A DNA stretch of 64,000 nucleotides from Oscillospiraceae bacterium (GTDB lineage Bacteria > Bacillota > Clostridia > Saccharofermentanales > Saccharofermentanaceae): the NCBI GenBank assembly GCA_900176545.1, contig FWXP01000003.1:1-64000 (forward strand). Direction: 5' to 3'. How positions within the stretch are numbered: the first letter of the stretch is position 1; the number at the start of each line of letters is the position of its first letter. The notes below the pieces were generated by a model. That model ran no database searches, was not told the DNA's origin, and saw only the letters and a program-made list of their open reading frames with translations. Shown piece after piece: positions 6,685 to 15,530 of the stretch. The translations under genes and the position numbers were made by a program.

Positions 6685-8547
6685 ATGTTGTATAGCAGTG
6701 CCGAGATAAAGCTCATAGGTGACGAATATGCAGGATTTTATTCCTGCGGACTTACGATGCTTGGAAGTTCTACCATGAGAAGATTTACTTCCGTGGAGTG
6801 TACAGAAGGAGTCGAGGAGATGAAATCCTCTGACGGACTTATGCTTACAACAAGGACTTCTCCGTCGCCTTACAGCGATGCATATGAAGTCTATGCGACG
6901 TTAAGAAACGATTCATCTTATCCTGTGGAGCTCGAGATGATGACGTCCTTCCTCCTCAGGGATATACAGGCGGATAAAGTCCACAGGATACTATCCTTCT
7001 GGAGCGCTGAAGGCAGGCTTCGAACAGATGACCTTCGTGTGCTTAATATGGAGCATTCCTGGAACGATATGGCGTACAGGGTAGAGAAGTTCGGCAATGT
7101 AGGTTCCATGCCCGTACGTAAGTATTTTCCTTTTGTAGTCTTAGAGGACAGCAGCACGGGAGAGTTCACGGGAGTACAGCTCTATTCACCGTCTTCGTGG
7201 CAGATAGAGCTGGTAGTCCGTAAGGGGGATCTTGTTACGGTAGCAGGCGGTATAGCTGACCGCGACTTCGGTCAGTGGACCAAAGTGGTAGAGCCGGGCG
7301 GCACATTCGAAGCTCCCAAGGCTGTTATAGCAACGGGCACATCACTTCTCGATGTATGCCACAAGCTGGTATCTGCCCAGCATCCCGATATCAGCCCTAT
7401 AGACGACCATATGGGAATAACATTCAACGAATACTGTACGACTTGGGGCAATCCTGATATAGATAAGCTCAAGAAGCTGACGGATAAGATCGCGGGGAAG
7501 GGGATCCAGTATCTTGTCATGGACTCCGGATGGTATTCTGACTGCGGTTACTGGTGGGAATACAGGGGTGATTGGAGCATCAATAAGAAGAGATTCCCGA
7601 ATGGTCTCGGTGAACTTGCTTCCTACATCCGTTCCAAGGGTATGGTGCCGGGTATTTGGTTCGAATTCGAAGTTGCGTCCCCTAAGTCCGGAGTGTTCGA
7701 TCAGTGTGATCATTTTGTTAAGAAGGACGGCGTTCCTCTTACAATAGGAGGCGTCAGGTTCTGGGATATGGAAGACCCTTATGTATGGGAATATCTTCGT
7801 AACAATGTTACAAAAAGGCTTACGGAAGATGGCTTCGGTTACATCAAGATAGATTATAACGATACCATGGGAATGGGCTGTGACGGTCCTGAAGCACCGG
7901 GTGAGAACCTTCGCCGCAAGGTACTGGCGACACAGGACTTCTTCAGAGCGCTTAGATCCGAGGTGCCGGATCTTGTAATAGAGAACTGCAGCAGCGGCGG
8001 TCACAGACTGGAGCCTTCCTTCATGGAGCTCTCGTCTCAGGCAAGCTTCTCGGATGCTCATGAGATCTTGCAGCTTCCTCTTATCGCAGCTAACCTTCAC
8101 CGCGTGATACGCCCCGAGCAGAGCCAGATATGGTCTGTAATGCGTAAGGACGATACGGACAGCAGGATATTCTATTCCATGTGCGCCACCTTCCTGGGAC
8201 GTATGGGTCTTAGCGGTGACATATACGATCTGAGCGATCATCAGTGGGAGCTGGTAGACGATGCCATCGCCTACTACCGTGAGGCAGCTCCTATCATCCA
8301 AAAGGGAAAGACCACATGCCTTACGGCTGATACAATCTCCTACAATGAGCCTACGGGCGGACAGCTCGTCATCAGGGAATACGAAGGCAAAAAGCTGGTG
8401 GTATACCACAGGTTCAGGGATTCCGTGTCATTAACAGATTTTGCCGAAACTAACGGTATAGAACTTGACCTTAGCGCACCTGTATCATCATATGGATGCG
8501 CTGATAAGGACTTCTCGGCAGAGTCTTATATTCTGGAGGAACTATGA
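6685..8547 (+). CDS. Alpha-galactosidase, GH36 family
   Basis: 620 residues; cytoplasmic, no signal peptide. It removes terminal alpha-galactosyl units from raffinose-type sugars and galactosides. The (beta/alpha)8 domain carries W-E-Y-R-G-D-W, G-I-W-F-E-F-E and the nucleophile motif I-K-I-D-Y-N (D390). The likely acid/base is D457 in F-S-D-A-H-E. An N-terminal beta-sandwich (1-240) and a small C-terminal domain complete the family layout, slightly shorter than the usual 700 or so residues. The start at ATG 6685 is chosen over GTG 6658 because GGCGGGG lies just before it. Its last codons overlap the next gene (ATGA). Confidence 0.92.
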   Translation: MLYSSAEIKLIGDEYAGFYSCGLTMLGSSTMRRFTSVECTEGVEEMKSSDGLMLTTRTSPSPYSDAYEVYATLRNDSSYPVELEMMTSFLLRDIQADKVHRILSFWSAEGRLRTDDLRVLNMEHSWNDMAYRVEKFGNVGSMPVRKYFPFVVLEDSSTGEFTGVQLYSPSSWQIELVVRKGDLVTVAGGIADRDFGQWTKVVEPGGTFEAPKAVIATGTSLLDVCHKLVSAQHPDISPIDDHMGITFNEYCTTWGNPDIDKLKKLTDKIAGKGIQYLVMDSGWYSDCGYWWEYRGDWSINKKRFPNGLGELASYIRSKGMVPGIWFEFEVASPKSGVFDQCDHFVKKDGVPLTIGGVRFWDMEDPYVWEYLRNNVTKRLTEDGFGYIKIDYNDTMGMGCDGPEAPGENLRRKVLATQDFFRALRSEVPDLVIENCSSGGHRLEPSFMELSSQASFSDAHEILQLPLIAANLHRVIRPEQSQIWSVMRKDDTDSRIFYSMCATFLGRMGLSGDIYDLSDHQWELVDDAIAYYREAAPIIQKGKTTCLTADTISYNEPTGGQLVIREYEGKKLVVYHRFRDSVSLTDFAETNGIELDLSAPVSSYGCADKDFSAESYILEEL

Positions 8548-9323
8548 ACGATATAAATAACGGCAAAGTCGTAAAAGAACAGTACTCTTCTTCGTCTAAT
8601 CTTGATACAAGGATATCTATCCACGATAAGTATTCAACTAACAAGCAGGGATTCGGTAACTGGATCTTCTCCAATTATCAGATCCCCGAAGGAGCCCGTG
8701 TGCTGGAACTCGGCTGCGGAACAGCCTCCATGTGGAAGGGTCATGAAGATATGATCGGTAAGTGTTCCTCGCTCATATTATCGGACTTCTCGGAGACTAT
8801 GGTGGACACAGCCCGCGGTAACCTGGGCGAACACGATAAGGTTGTCTATTCGGTCATGGATATACAGGATATCCCTTATCCTGATGATTCATTCGATATC
8901 GTTATAGCCAATATGATGCTCTACCATGTTCCCGATATCTCACGAGGATTATCTGAAGTCGCGCGTGTACTGGCACCCGGAGGCAAGTTCTATTGTGCTA
9001 CTTTCGGCCTTCACGGGATTATGGAATATCTCACATCTATCCTTGCAGACTATGAAGTAAAGGATCCTACGAGTAGGAACTTTACGCTTCAGAACGGCGA
9101 AGAGATATTGTCACCTTTCTTCGGTTCTGTTGTCCGCAGGGACTACGAAGATTCCCTTGCCGTAACGAATGTAGAAGATATGGTCGACTATGTATATTCA
9201 CTGTCGTCTATGACTGCCCTTGGCAGCATCCCGAGAGATAAGATGACGGAGATACTCACATCCCACATGAAGGACGGCGTGCTTCATGTTCCAAAGGAAT
9301 ACGGGATGTTCATATGCGGGTAA
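8544..9323 (+). CDS. Class I SAM-dependent methyltransferase
   Basis: 259 residues with a Rossmann-type methyltransferase core: motif I V-L-E-L-G-C-G-T at about 50-57, motif II acidic end L-S-D-F-S at about 75, and motif IV I-A-N-M-M-L-Y-H-V at about 115. This is the UbiE/Methyltransf_11 pattern for small-molecule methylation. The substrate cannot be told. It overlaps the alpha-galactosidase by 4 bases and the GNAT gene by about 10, so the three are probably co-translated. Confidence 0.85.
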   Translation: MNDINNGKVVKEQYSSSSNLDTRISIHDKYSTNKQGFGNWIFSNYQIPEGARVLELGCGTASMWKGHEDMIGKCSSLILSDFSETMVDTARGNLGEHDKVVYSVMDIQDIPYPDDSFDIVIANMMLYHVPDISRGLSEVARVLAPGGKFYCATFGLHGIMEYLTSILADYEVKDPTSRNFTLQNGEEILSPFFGSVVRRDYEDSLAVTNVEDMVDYVYSLSSMTALGSIPRDKMTEILTSHMKDGVLHVPKEYGMFICG

Positions 9324-9766
9324 CTGATATGGAATATTTGATAGTAAGGGTCACGGAAGAAAACTATCCTCTCTTTGACGAGATGGTAAGAAGACGTACG
9401 GGAAGAAGCGAAGAAGCTTCATCTGTTACGCCTGATATCGTCAGGGAATTATCGTCCCCTGATCTGTATCTCTATGCTGCAAGTGTAGCCGACAGTTTTG
9501 TAGGATGGATATCTCTTGTCTATATTCCCAAGGTCGGTATATGGAAAGGTAAGGGACATATATACGTTGACGAGCTCTGGGTCGATCCTTCCTACAGGGG
9601 AAAAGGCATCGCGAAGGCTCTTCTCTCGCAGGCAGACGAACTTAAGTCTTCTCTTGATGCACACGGCATAAGGCTCTATGTCAGCGTGGATAATCCTGCG
9701 GCAAGATCCCTTTATGCGCAATGCGGATTTATATCATCGGGTGAGACTGTCTTCATGGAGAAGTGA
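9314..9766 (+). CDS. GNAT-family N-acetyltransferase
   Basis: 150 residues with the acetyl-CoA-binding signature Y-R-G-K-G-I-A-K-A-L-L (about 96-106), preceded by V-D-E-L-W-V-D-P, and the C-terminal N-P-A-A-R-S-L-Y-A-Q-C-G-F typical of GNAT enzymes. The acceptor is unknown. The start may be ATG 9314, inside the previous gene, or ATG 9329; neither has a convincing ribosome site, which fits translational coupling. Confidence 0.85.
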   Translation: MRVTDMEYLIVRVTEENYPLFDEMVRRRTGRSEEASSVTPDIVRELSSPDLYLYAASVADSFVGWISLVYIPKVGIWKGKGHIYVDELWVDPSYRGKGIAKALLSQADELKSSLDAHGIRLYVSVDNPAARSLYAQCGFISSGETVFMEK

Positions 9767-9781
9767 TGTATAATCACTTGT
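9761..9781 (+). promoter_or_regulatory. Palindrome around a -10 box, possible leaderless start
   Basis: AAGTGAT (9761-9767) and ATCACTT (9773-9779) form a perfect 7-base dyad around TATAAT (9769-9774). The next gene's ATG begins 8 bases after the box with no ribosome site, so its mRNA may be leaderless. Similar dyads around -10 boxes occur at 11982-12001 and 26388-26402. Confidence 0.4.
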
Positions 9782-10399
9782 ATGAACAGGATAGAGATAA
9801 GAAGAGAAAAGATAAGAGATGATCTTACCCTTGATGTGTTTTATATAGACGGGAAGCCGTTATACGAATACTTCAGGGAGTGGGAATGCGGTATCGATCT
9901 TGTGGAGCTTCTCGCCATCACCTGGACGGATCGATATGACTTTGAATTTGATGCGGACTTCATGAGATATTGCCTTGATAAGGATCATGCTAATGTTCCG
10001 ATCTTAAGTTGTCCCGATGACTTCGACTTTACATGTACGGTCATCGTAGCGGAAGTAGAGAAGCATGATGACAAGGTGATATGGCATCGGATCGGTATAG
10101 TGGACAATTCCGCATGGTCCTTTGAAGACGAGAGAAGAAGCGGCGTCCTTCTTACATCGAGTTACACTGATGCGGACTGGGAGAGATTCGGTGACACATT
10201 CATAGATGCCGATCTTGATAATGAGGAATTCAGAAGATTTGAATCCGAGCACGGTGTAGAAGAGATGTACCGAAGAAGGATCAACCATACATTTCCTTAT
10301 TTCCAGGAAGATAAGAACATCAGATGGTTTAGCAGGTGTCGATTCGAATTCTCAAGAGATGAGTACGACAGGCTCGTTAAGAGTTGTTACGGATCCTGA
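9782..10399 (+). CDS. Hypothetical protein, acidic, 205 residues
   Basis: A soluble, Asp/Glu/Arg-rich protein without signal peptide or membrane helix. Aromatic patches (I-T-W-T-D-R-Y-D-F-E-F and F-P-Y-F-Q-E-D-K-N-I-R-W-F) and alternating strand-like segments suggest a compact alpha/beta fold. The look is that of stand-alone immunity or SMI1-like proteins, but no motif settles it. It sits between the GNAT gene and a membrane hydrolase. No family recognised. Confidence 0.6.
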   Translation: MNRIEIRREKIRDDLTLDVFYIDGKPLYEYFREWECGIDLVELLAITWTDRYDFEFDADFMRYCLDKDHANVPILSCPDDFDFTCTVIVAEVEKHDDKVIWHRIGIVDNSAWSFEDERRSGVLLTSSYTDADWERFGDTFIDADLDNEEFRRFESEHGVEEMYRRRINHTFPYFQEDKNIRWFSRCRFEFSRDEYDRLVKSCYGS

Positions 10400-10462
10400 C
10401 GGCAACGGTGCTGCGGTATCGGTTCGTCTATCTTGTGAACTAAGTTATGGAGAGTTTGTGTA

Positions 10463-11986
10463 ATGCTTGAATTTGGTTTTTCATATATAGGTGTCCTGTG
10501 GCTCCTTATGCTCTTCGTGCCCAATATATTATGGGCGCAGAGAAAGCCTTCAGACTATGAGAAATATGCTCCCCGGGAGAATAAGATCCTGGGTGCATTT
10601 GAGAGAGTAGGAGAAGTACTGACTTCTATTTGTGCGGTATGCTTCAAGGGTAATAATGTGCGTATCGGATCGGTGTGGCTCGTATGGCTCGCTCTGTCAT
10701 TTGTATTCATGGTCATCTATGAGATCTACTGGATAAGATACTTCAGGAGCTCGCGCACCATGGCTGATATGTACAGCTCATGTCTGGGAGTCCCTGTGGC
10801 AGGTGCCATATGTCCCGTGATCGCATTCTTCCTCCTGGGAATATACGGATCCAATATACTGCTTATAGTATCCTCGGTGATACTTGGTATCGGTCATATA
10901 GGTATCCACCTGGGTCACAGGAAGGAAGCTGTCGGCAAGAACGAGCGCATCCCTTTAGGGAAGAAAATACTTGCTATTCTCTGTGTTCTGTTGCTCCTGC
11001 CTGTTGTCGTATGCATATCGATACGTAACTTCTTATGGGTCACGGATCCTGCTACTATCCGCGAGTCACTTTATGTGGATATCGGAGGTCAGAGTCAGTA
11101 TCTTCTTATCCGCGGAACATCTGCCGATAATCCGGTAATACTCTATCTTCACGGCGGCCCCGGAAGTCCCGATGCATGTATGTCTCCCGTGTTCACGGAT
11201 TATCTTATCGACGACTATACGGTAGTGTGCTGGGACCAGCGAGGATGCGGAAGGACTTATCTTGCTAATTCCGATACTTCCAATTCCACCGTGTCCTTCG
11301 ATACGGCCATGACGGATCTTGGCGAAGTCATATCTTATCTTCAGGAACGCTACGGTCAGGATAAGATAATACTTATGGGTCATTCCTATGGCTCTGTCCT
11401 TGGTGCCACATATACTTACGAGCATCCTGAGGATATCGAGGCATTTATCGGCATAGGACAGTTCGTTAACTGGAAGGCATCCTCCATAGAAGAATATAGG
11501 GAAGCTTACAGCCGTGCCGAAGCCGCAGGTGATGAGACAGTCTCTATGACTTCCTGCTATGACCTGATGGTTGAAGCTGATTCCTTTGAGGCATCTATGG
11601 AGATGAGCAGGTATACGGGTAAGTATCTTACTGCGGAGCATTCCGGTAATACTATCGTTCATGCGCTTATATCTCCGTATATGGATTCGGATGACTTTAT
11701 GTGGACTACGCATATCCTGAGCTACGAGAGCTTCATGGAATACGAAGGACCTCTCATGGATTATCTGAACAGCATAGATCTTCGTGAGGATATACCTTCC
11801 TTTGAAGTTCCCGTACTCTTCATAAGCGGCGGATGTGACTATAACTGCACCTATACGGTAGCAGAGGAATATGCCCGTTCCTGCGGAGCGGAGATGTATG
11901 TCATAGAAGGCGCGGATCACTACTGCCATGCTGCGTGTCCCGAGGAGTTCTCCTGCGCCGTTAAGGACTTTCTTTCGCAGGAGTGA
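10463..11986 (+). CDS. Alpha/beta hydrolase (proline iminopeptidase-like) fused to a membrane domain
   Basis: 507 residues. About six membrane helices fill residues 5-195. An alpha/beta hydrolase domain follows, with the H-G-G-P-G oxyanion motif near 230 and the nucleophile elbow G-H-S-Y-G-S (S308). D459 (G-G-C-D-Y) and H486 (G-A-D-H) complete the likely triad. H-G-G-P-G plus W-D-Q-R-G-C-G is typical of the proline-iminopeptidase (S33) group. Those enzymes are normally soluble and about 300 residues, so the membrane domain is the odd part. The catalytic domain's side of the membrane cannot be fixed from the sequence alone. Another S33-like gene lies at 44594. Confidence 0.85.
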   Translation: MLEFGFSYIGVLWLLMLFVPNILWAQRKPSDYEKYAPRENKILGAFERVGEVLTSICAVCFKGNNVRIGSVWLVWLALSFVFMVIYEIYWIRYFRSSRTMADMYSSCLGVPVAGAICPVIAFFLLGIYGSNILLIVSSVILGIGHIGIHLGHRKEAVGKNERIPLGKKILAILCVLLLLPVVVCISIRNFLWVTDPATIRESLYVDIGGQSQYLLIRGTSADNPVILYLHGGPGSPDACMSPVFTDYLIDDYTVVCWDQRGCGRTYLANSDTSNSTVSFDTAMTDLGEVISYLQERYGQDKIILMGHSYGSVLGATYTYEHPEDIEAFIGIGQFVNWKASSIEEYREAYSRAEAAGDETVSMTSCYDLMVEADSFEASMEMSRYTGKYLTAEHSGNTIVHALISPYMDSDDFMWTTHILSYESFMEYEGPLMDYLNSIDLREDIPSFEVPVLFISGGCDYNCTYTVAEEYARSCGAEMYVIEGADHYCHAACPEEFSCAVKDFLSQE

Positions 11987-12003
11987 TAGAATGGTATCAC
12001 TTT
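11982..12003 (+). promoter_or_regulatory. Palindrome AGTGATA/TATCACT with TAGAAT box
   Basis: AGTGATA (11982-11988) pairs with TATCACT (11995-12001) and a short T run follows. A TAGAAT -10-like box (11987-11992) lies inside. It overlaps the hydrolase stop and precedes the thioesterase gene by 16 bases. It may be a promoter element or a weak terminator. Confidence 0.35.
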
Positions 12004-12018
12004 TGAGGAGGCCTGCTT

Positions 12019-12405
12019 ATGACACCTGAGAGGATAAGAGAGTATTTCGCGAGAGACAGATATGCGGCACTTACAGGTATTGAGATACTTGAGGTGCGCG
12101 AAGGCTATGCAAAGACGCATCTTAAGGTAGAGGATAAGCACCTTAACGGCAATAACGTAGTCATGGGCGGCTGCATATATACGATGGCCGATTTTACTTT
12201 CGCGCTGGCTGCAAACTGTGGTGAATCAGAGTCCATAACGCTCAATTCAAGTATCGTCTTCAACAGCCCCGCTTCCGGTAAGGAGCTCTTTGCCGAGACG
12301 GAGATAATAAAGAACGGAAGGAGCGTATGTAACTTCCTTGTACGTGTTACGGATGAGAAGGGAAGGGTCATAGCTACTTCCACCATGGTAGGTTACAGGA
12401 CTTGA
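12019..12405 (+). CDS. PaaI-like hotdog thioesterase
   Basis: 128 residues of single hotdog fold. N-N-V-V-M-G-G-C-I-Y-T-M-A-D-F-T-F-A at about 42-60 matches the G-G-x-x-x-x-(L/M)-x-D catalytic helix of PaaI/YbgC-type acyl-CoA thioesterases, with the Asp as the probable catalytic residue. N-S-S-I-V-F-N-S-P-A is the following core strand. It hydrolyses acyl- or aryl-CoA; the substrate is unknown. GAGGAGG lies 7 bases before the ATG. The promoter of the ABC-F unit starts inside its stop codon. Confidence 0.88.
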   Translation: MTPERIREYFARDRYAALTGIEILEVREGYAKTHLKVEDKHLNGNNVVMGGCIYTMADFTFALAANCGESESITLNSSIVFNSPASGKELFAETEIIKNGRSVCNFLVRVTDEKGRVIATSTMVGYRT

Positions 12406-12431
12406 CCTTGTAAGCGGGCTTGTAGTAAGAT
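12402..12431 (+). promoter_or_regulatory. Promoter of the ABC-F leader
   Basis: TTGACC (12402-12407), 18 bases, TAAGAT (12426-12431). It overlaps the thioesterase stop codon and would start transcription about 20-25 bases before the leader peptide. Confidence 0.55.
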
Positions 12432-12461
12432 GAGCCCGAATAAGACATAGGAGGAACACCA

Positions 12462-12482
12462 ATGAAGAAGACATTCTGCTGA
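12462..12482 (+). CDS. Six-residue leader peptide MKKTFC
   Basis: ATG 12462 has a perfect AGGAGG (12449-12454) seven bases upstream, yet the frame stops after six codons. A strong ribosome site on so short a frame, followed by an intrinsic terminator and then an antibiotic-type ABC-F gene, is the layout of ribosome-mediated attenuation. Bases 12465-12472 (AAGAAGAC) inside the peptide frame can pair with GTCTTTTT at 12506-12513. A stalled ribosome would therefore change the downstream fold. Confidence 0.65.
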   Translation: MKKTFC

Positions 12483-12548
12483 AGTTTATATACTGCCTGC
12501 GGAGAGTCTTTTTGCGTGTTCATTTTCATATCATTATGGAGCTTTCTG

Positions 12549-12573
12549 CCACGGTATGTCACCGTGGTTTTTT
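12549..12573 (+). terminator. Intrinsic terminator/attenuator before the ABC-F gene
   Basis: CCACGGT (12549-12555), five-base loop, ACCGTGG (12561-12567), then six Ts. It lies between the leader peptide and the ABC-F gene, so it can end the default transcript and be bypassed on induction. Confidence 0.85.
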
Positions 12574-12608
12574 GATCCTCCAAGGGCAACTTACTTGAGG
12601 AGGAATAT

Positions 12609-14075
12609 ATGGCACTTATAAATATCAAGGATCTTACATTCGGATACGACGGAAGCGATACGCTCCTTTTTGACGGCGTGACCTTAGGACTCGATACTTC
12701 CTGGAAGCTCGCTTTATGCGGACGTAACGGCAGGGGCAAGACTACCCTGTTCAGGCTGCTTCAAGGAGAGCTGGACTACAAGGGGACCATCACGGGAGTA
12801 CCTCATGTGGTAACGTTCCCCGTATCAGACATATCCTTTGCAGAGGACTGGAAGATACGTAAGGAATTAAATCTCATGAATGCCGATCCCGACATAATGT
12901 ACCGTCCCTTAGAGACGTTGTCGGGAGGAGAGAAGACCAAGCTCATGCTGGCGGCGCTGTTCTCGGATGAGGATAACTATCCGCTCATAGACGAGCCTAC
13001 CAACCATCTGGATCAGGAGGGACGTGAGGCTCTTGCTTCCTATCTCTCTTCCAAGTCGGGGTTCATGGTCATATCCCACGACAGGCACTTCCTGGATATG
13101 TGTACCGACCATACTCTCATGATCACGAAGACGGGAGTGGAACTTACTTCTTCTTCCTTCTCCGTGTGGTGGGACAATAACGAGAAGAAGCTGGCAGGAG
13201 AAGCGGAGCGTAATGAGCAGCTTCGCCGTGAGATGAAGTCCATCGAAGTCGCCATGAAGAAGAATGCCCAGTGGGCAGGTAAGGCGGAGAGCTACAAGAA
13301 CAGGGCCAACGCTCCTTCCAAGGTTCAGGAGGATCACTTCAGGCGTGCATACGAGGCCAAGAAGGCATCTAAGCTCATGTCGCTTTCAAAGAACCTTCAG
13401 AACAGAAATGAGAAGAAGCTTACCGAGAAGCAGGGACTTCTTAAGGACCTCGAAAGGGAACAGCGCCTGAAGATAACGGGAAGCGTTCACCACAATAAGA
13501 CTCCGATAATACTTAAGGACCTGGTGCTGTCCCGTGACGGCATCCCTGTCACTTCTCCCATATCCCTTACGGTAGAGCAGGGAGAGAAGATAAGGATCAA
13601 GGGACCTAACGGCTGCGGCAAGAGTACGCTTCTAAAGTTCCTATCGGGAACGGATGCTTCCGGCATAACCGGGACGGGAGACGTATATGTGGCGCCCGGG
13701 CTTTCCATGTCCTTCGTGAGCCAGGATACGGAATGCTTGCGCGGCACTGTATCCGATATCGCGGCATCGCGTAATTGCGACAGGACGCAGCTTAATACCA
13801 TCCTCGTAAAGATGGGACTTGATAAGGAGCTCTTATCTTCCGACATATCCACATTCTCACTTGGACAGAAGAAGTTCGTTGCTACTGCGCTGAGCCTGTG
13901 CGAGACGGCGGATATCTATATCTGGGATGAGCCTTTGAACTTCATTGATGTATATATGCGCAAGGAGATCGAAAGGCTCGTTAAAGAGAGCGATATAACG
14001 CTCTTATTCGTCGAGCATGATCAGGCTTTCTCGGAGGCTGTGGCTACAAGAGAAGTGATTTTGCCACTTTTTTGA
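12609..14075 (+). CDS. ABC-F ribosome-protection protein, Lsa-like
   Basis: 488 residues, two ATP-binding domains in one chain and no membrane part. Domain 1 has Walker A G-R-N-G-R-G-K-T-T-L (about 38-47), signature L-S-G-G-E-K and Walker B with D-E-P-T-N-H-L-D. Domain 2 has G-P-N-G-C-G-K-S-T-L, signature F-S-L-G-Q-K-K and W-D-E-P-L-N-F-I-D-V. The charged inter-domain linker (about 185-285) is the arm that reaches the ribosomal exit site. The W-D-E-P-L-N variant and the length point to the Lsa/Vga side of the family, whose members displace lincosamides, pleuromutilins and streptogramin A. The substrate range here is an inference. The leader peptide and terminator upstream support drug-induced expression. 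Confidence 0.88.
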   Translation: MALINIKDLTFGYDGSDTLLFDGVTLGLDTSWKLALCGRNGRGKTTLFRLLQGELDYKGTITGVPHVVTFPVSDISFAEDWKIRKELNLMNADPDIMYRPLETLSGGEKTKLMLAALFSDEDNYPLIDEPTNHLDQEGREALASYLSSKSGFMVISHDRHFLDMCTDHTLMITKTGVELTSSSFSVWWDNNEKKLAGEAERNEQLRREMKSIEVAMKKNAQWAGKAESYKNRANAPSKVQEDHFRRAYEAKKASKLMSLSKNLQNRNEKKLTEKQGLLKDLEREQRLKITGSVHHNKTPIILKDLVLSRDGIPVTSPISLTVEQGEKIRIKGPNGCGKSTLLKFLSGTDASGITGTGDVYVAPGLSMSFVSQDTECLRGTVSDIAASRNCDRTQLNTILVKMGLDKELLSSDISTFSLGQKKFVATALSLCETADIYIWDEPLNFIDVYMRKEIERLVKESDITLLFVEHDQAFSEAVATREVILPLF

Positions 14076-14176
14076 CTATTCTGAGACCTCTTTGGGCTTT
14101 ATAATTGTAACAAGACGGTTATACACTTGAAGCAGGCTTGTTGCATCCCTGGTGTAGAATCCGTATAGGTGAGACT

Positions 14177-15454
14177 ATGAAGAGATTTGATAATAAAGCA
14201 TTGAGAGCACTGCTCTCCATCATCGTAAGTGCATCGGTCGCAGTTCCGATCCTTACTCTTCCCCTGGGGACAAGAGACGGTATAAGTCCTGCTCTTAAGG
14301 TGCGCAGGGCCTATGCGGCAACATTCCCCGAAGAGGAGATCGAAGGTGAGGAAGTAGTACCTCCCCAGGAGATCGAAGTTGACGAGAATATCGCTAACGG
14401 CGGTACTATCTCTGCTACGTATACCGACGGATACGATCCTTCCGGTAATTCCGGAACATATAGTGATGTACAGACATATACCGTATATCAGCAGTTCGAC
14501 CAGTCGGGCCTCAAGGTAGAGTTGTTAGATCCCATGTACTTCGCAGAGGATTACACGACATTCTACATAATGTATCCCGATACCATCATCAAGGAAGAGC
14601 CTTACATGGATTCCATCACTCTGGCTCAGATCCCCGTCGGTGAAGGTGTACAGAGGATCGCCGTAGGTGACAGCTGGTCTAAGATCGAGACACGTGACGG
14701 TATAGTCGGATATGTACTTACTGAATCCCTCTCCATCGATATGGTATGGCAGGATATCGACAGAACGGTATGGGTAGACTGTGACAGCCTTATCCTTCGT
14801 TCCGGTCCCGATACATCCTACGATATGGTAGCAACTCTTTACAGAGATGACAGACTTCGCTGCATAGCTATCGCAGATAAATGGTTCAAGGTAATAACGG
14901 AAGACGGTACCGAGGGCTATGTATATACTTCGTTCACGACGGAGACACCGCCCCCGACACCTACTCCCACACCTACTCCCATCCCGCCTCAGAACACCGG
15001 CGGCGGTGGCGGCGGCGGTGGAGGAGGAAGCTCCTCCGGTGGCGGCGGTACCAACTACAACCAGGTAGTCGGCGGTACTTACGAGAACGTAGGTAACAAC
15101 GGACAGACAATTGCCAATATCGCACAGTCCATGCTCGGCGTATCCTATGTATGGGGTGCCAGCTCCGCTTCAGCGGTAGACTGCTCGGGTCTTGTCTGCT
15201 ACTGCTATAACCAGCTCGGCGTATCACTTCCGCACCAGTCACAGTCGCTTTGCAGCGTAGGTGTTCCCGTAGCTCGTGAAGACGTACAGCCCGGTGACAT
15301 CGTCTGCTGGGATACAGGCGGAGGATACTGCGGACACGTCGGTATCTACATCGGCGGCGGACAGTGTATCGATGCCAGAGGCCGTGCATACGGCGTTGTC
15401 TGGGGCGACATCGACAGACATCCTATCGTTACCATACGAAGGATATTCGTCTGA
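14177..15454 (+). CDS. Secreted SH3 - NlpC/P60 peptidoglycan hydrolase
   Basis: 425 residues. A signal peptide (about 1-45, with A-Y-A-A near the cut) leads to a spacer and two bacterial SH3 domains (about 125-185 and 195-265). A Thr-Pro repeat and a Gly-rich stretch follow, then a C-terminal NlpC/P60 domain (about 315-425). The catalytic Cys lies in A-V-D-C-S-G-L-V and the His in G-H-V-G-I-Y-I-G. Such enzymes cut stem peptides of peptidoglycan outside the cell, SH3 domains binding the wall. The start at 14177 follows AGGTGAG; the upstream ATG at 14138 would add an unlike N-terminus. Confidence 0.93.
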   Translation: MKRFDNKALRALLSIIVSASVAVPILTLPLGTRDGISPALKVRRAYAATFPEEEIEGEEVVPPQEIEVDENIANGGTISATYTDGYDPSGNSGTYSDVQTYTVYQQFDQSGLKVELLDPMYFAEDYTTFYIMYPDTIIKEEPYMDSITLAQIPVGEGVQRIAVGDSWSKIETRDGIVGYVLTESLSIDMVWQDIDRTVWVDCDSLILRSGPDTSYDMVATLYRDDRLRCIAIADKWFKVITEDGTEGYVYTSFTTETPPPTPTPTPTPIPPQNTGGGGGGGGGGSSSGGGGTNYNQVVGGTYENVGNNGQTIANIAQSMLGVSYVWGASSASAVDCSGLVCYCYNQLGVSLPHQSQSLCSVGVPVAREDVQPGDIVCWDTGGGYCGHVGIYIGGGQCIDARGRAYGVVWGDIDRHPIVTIRRIFV

Positions 15455-15469
15455 TAGAGAAGATATTAC

Positions 15470-15502
15470 GAACGGTGATCCTAAGGGTCGCCGTTCTTTT
15501 TT
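15470..15502 (+). terminator. Intrinsic terminator after the NlpC/P60 gene
   Basis: GAACGG (15470-15475) pairs with CCGTTC (15491-15496), with further pairs inside, followed by six Ts. Confidence 0.85.
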
Positions 15503-15530
15503 GTTTTAAGAATAAATGTTCTTTTCTCTA

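Noticed and set aside
7342-8409. 355-codon minus-strand frame inside the alpha-galactosidase gene
   Set aside because: Shadow frame: the plus strand encodes an unmistakable GH36 enzyme, and the minus frame has no ribosome site or family motif.
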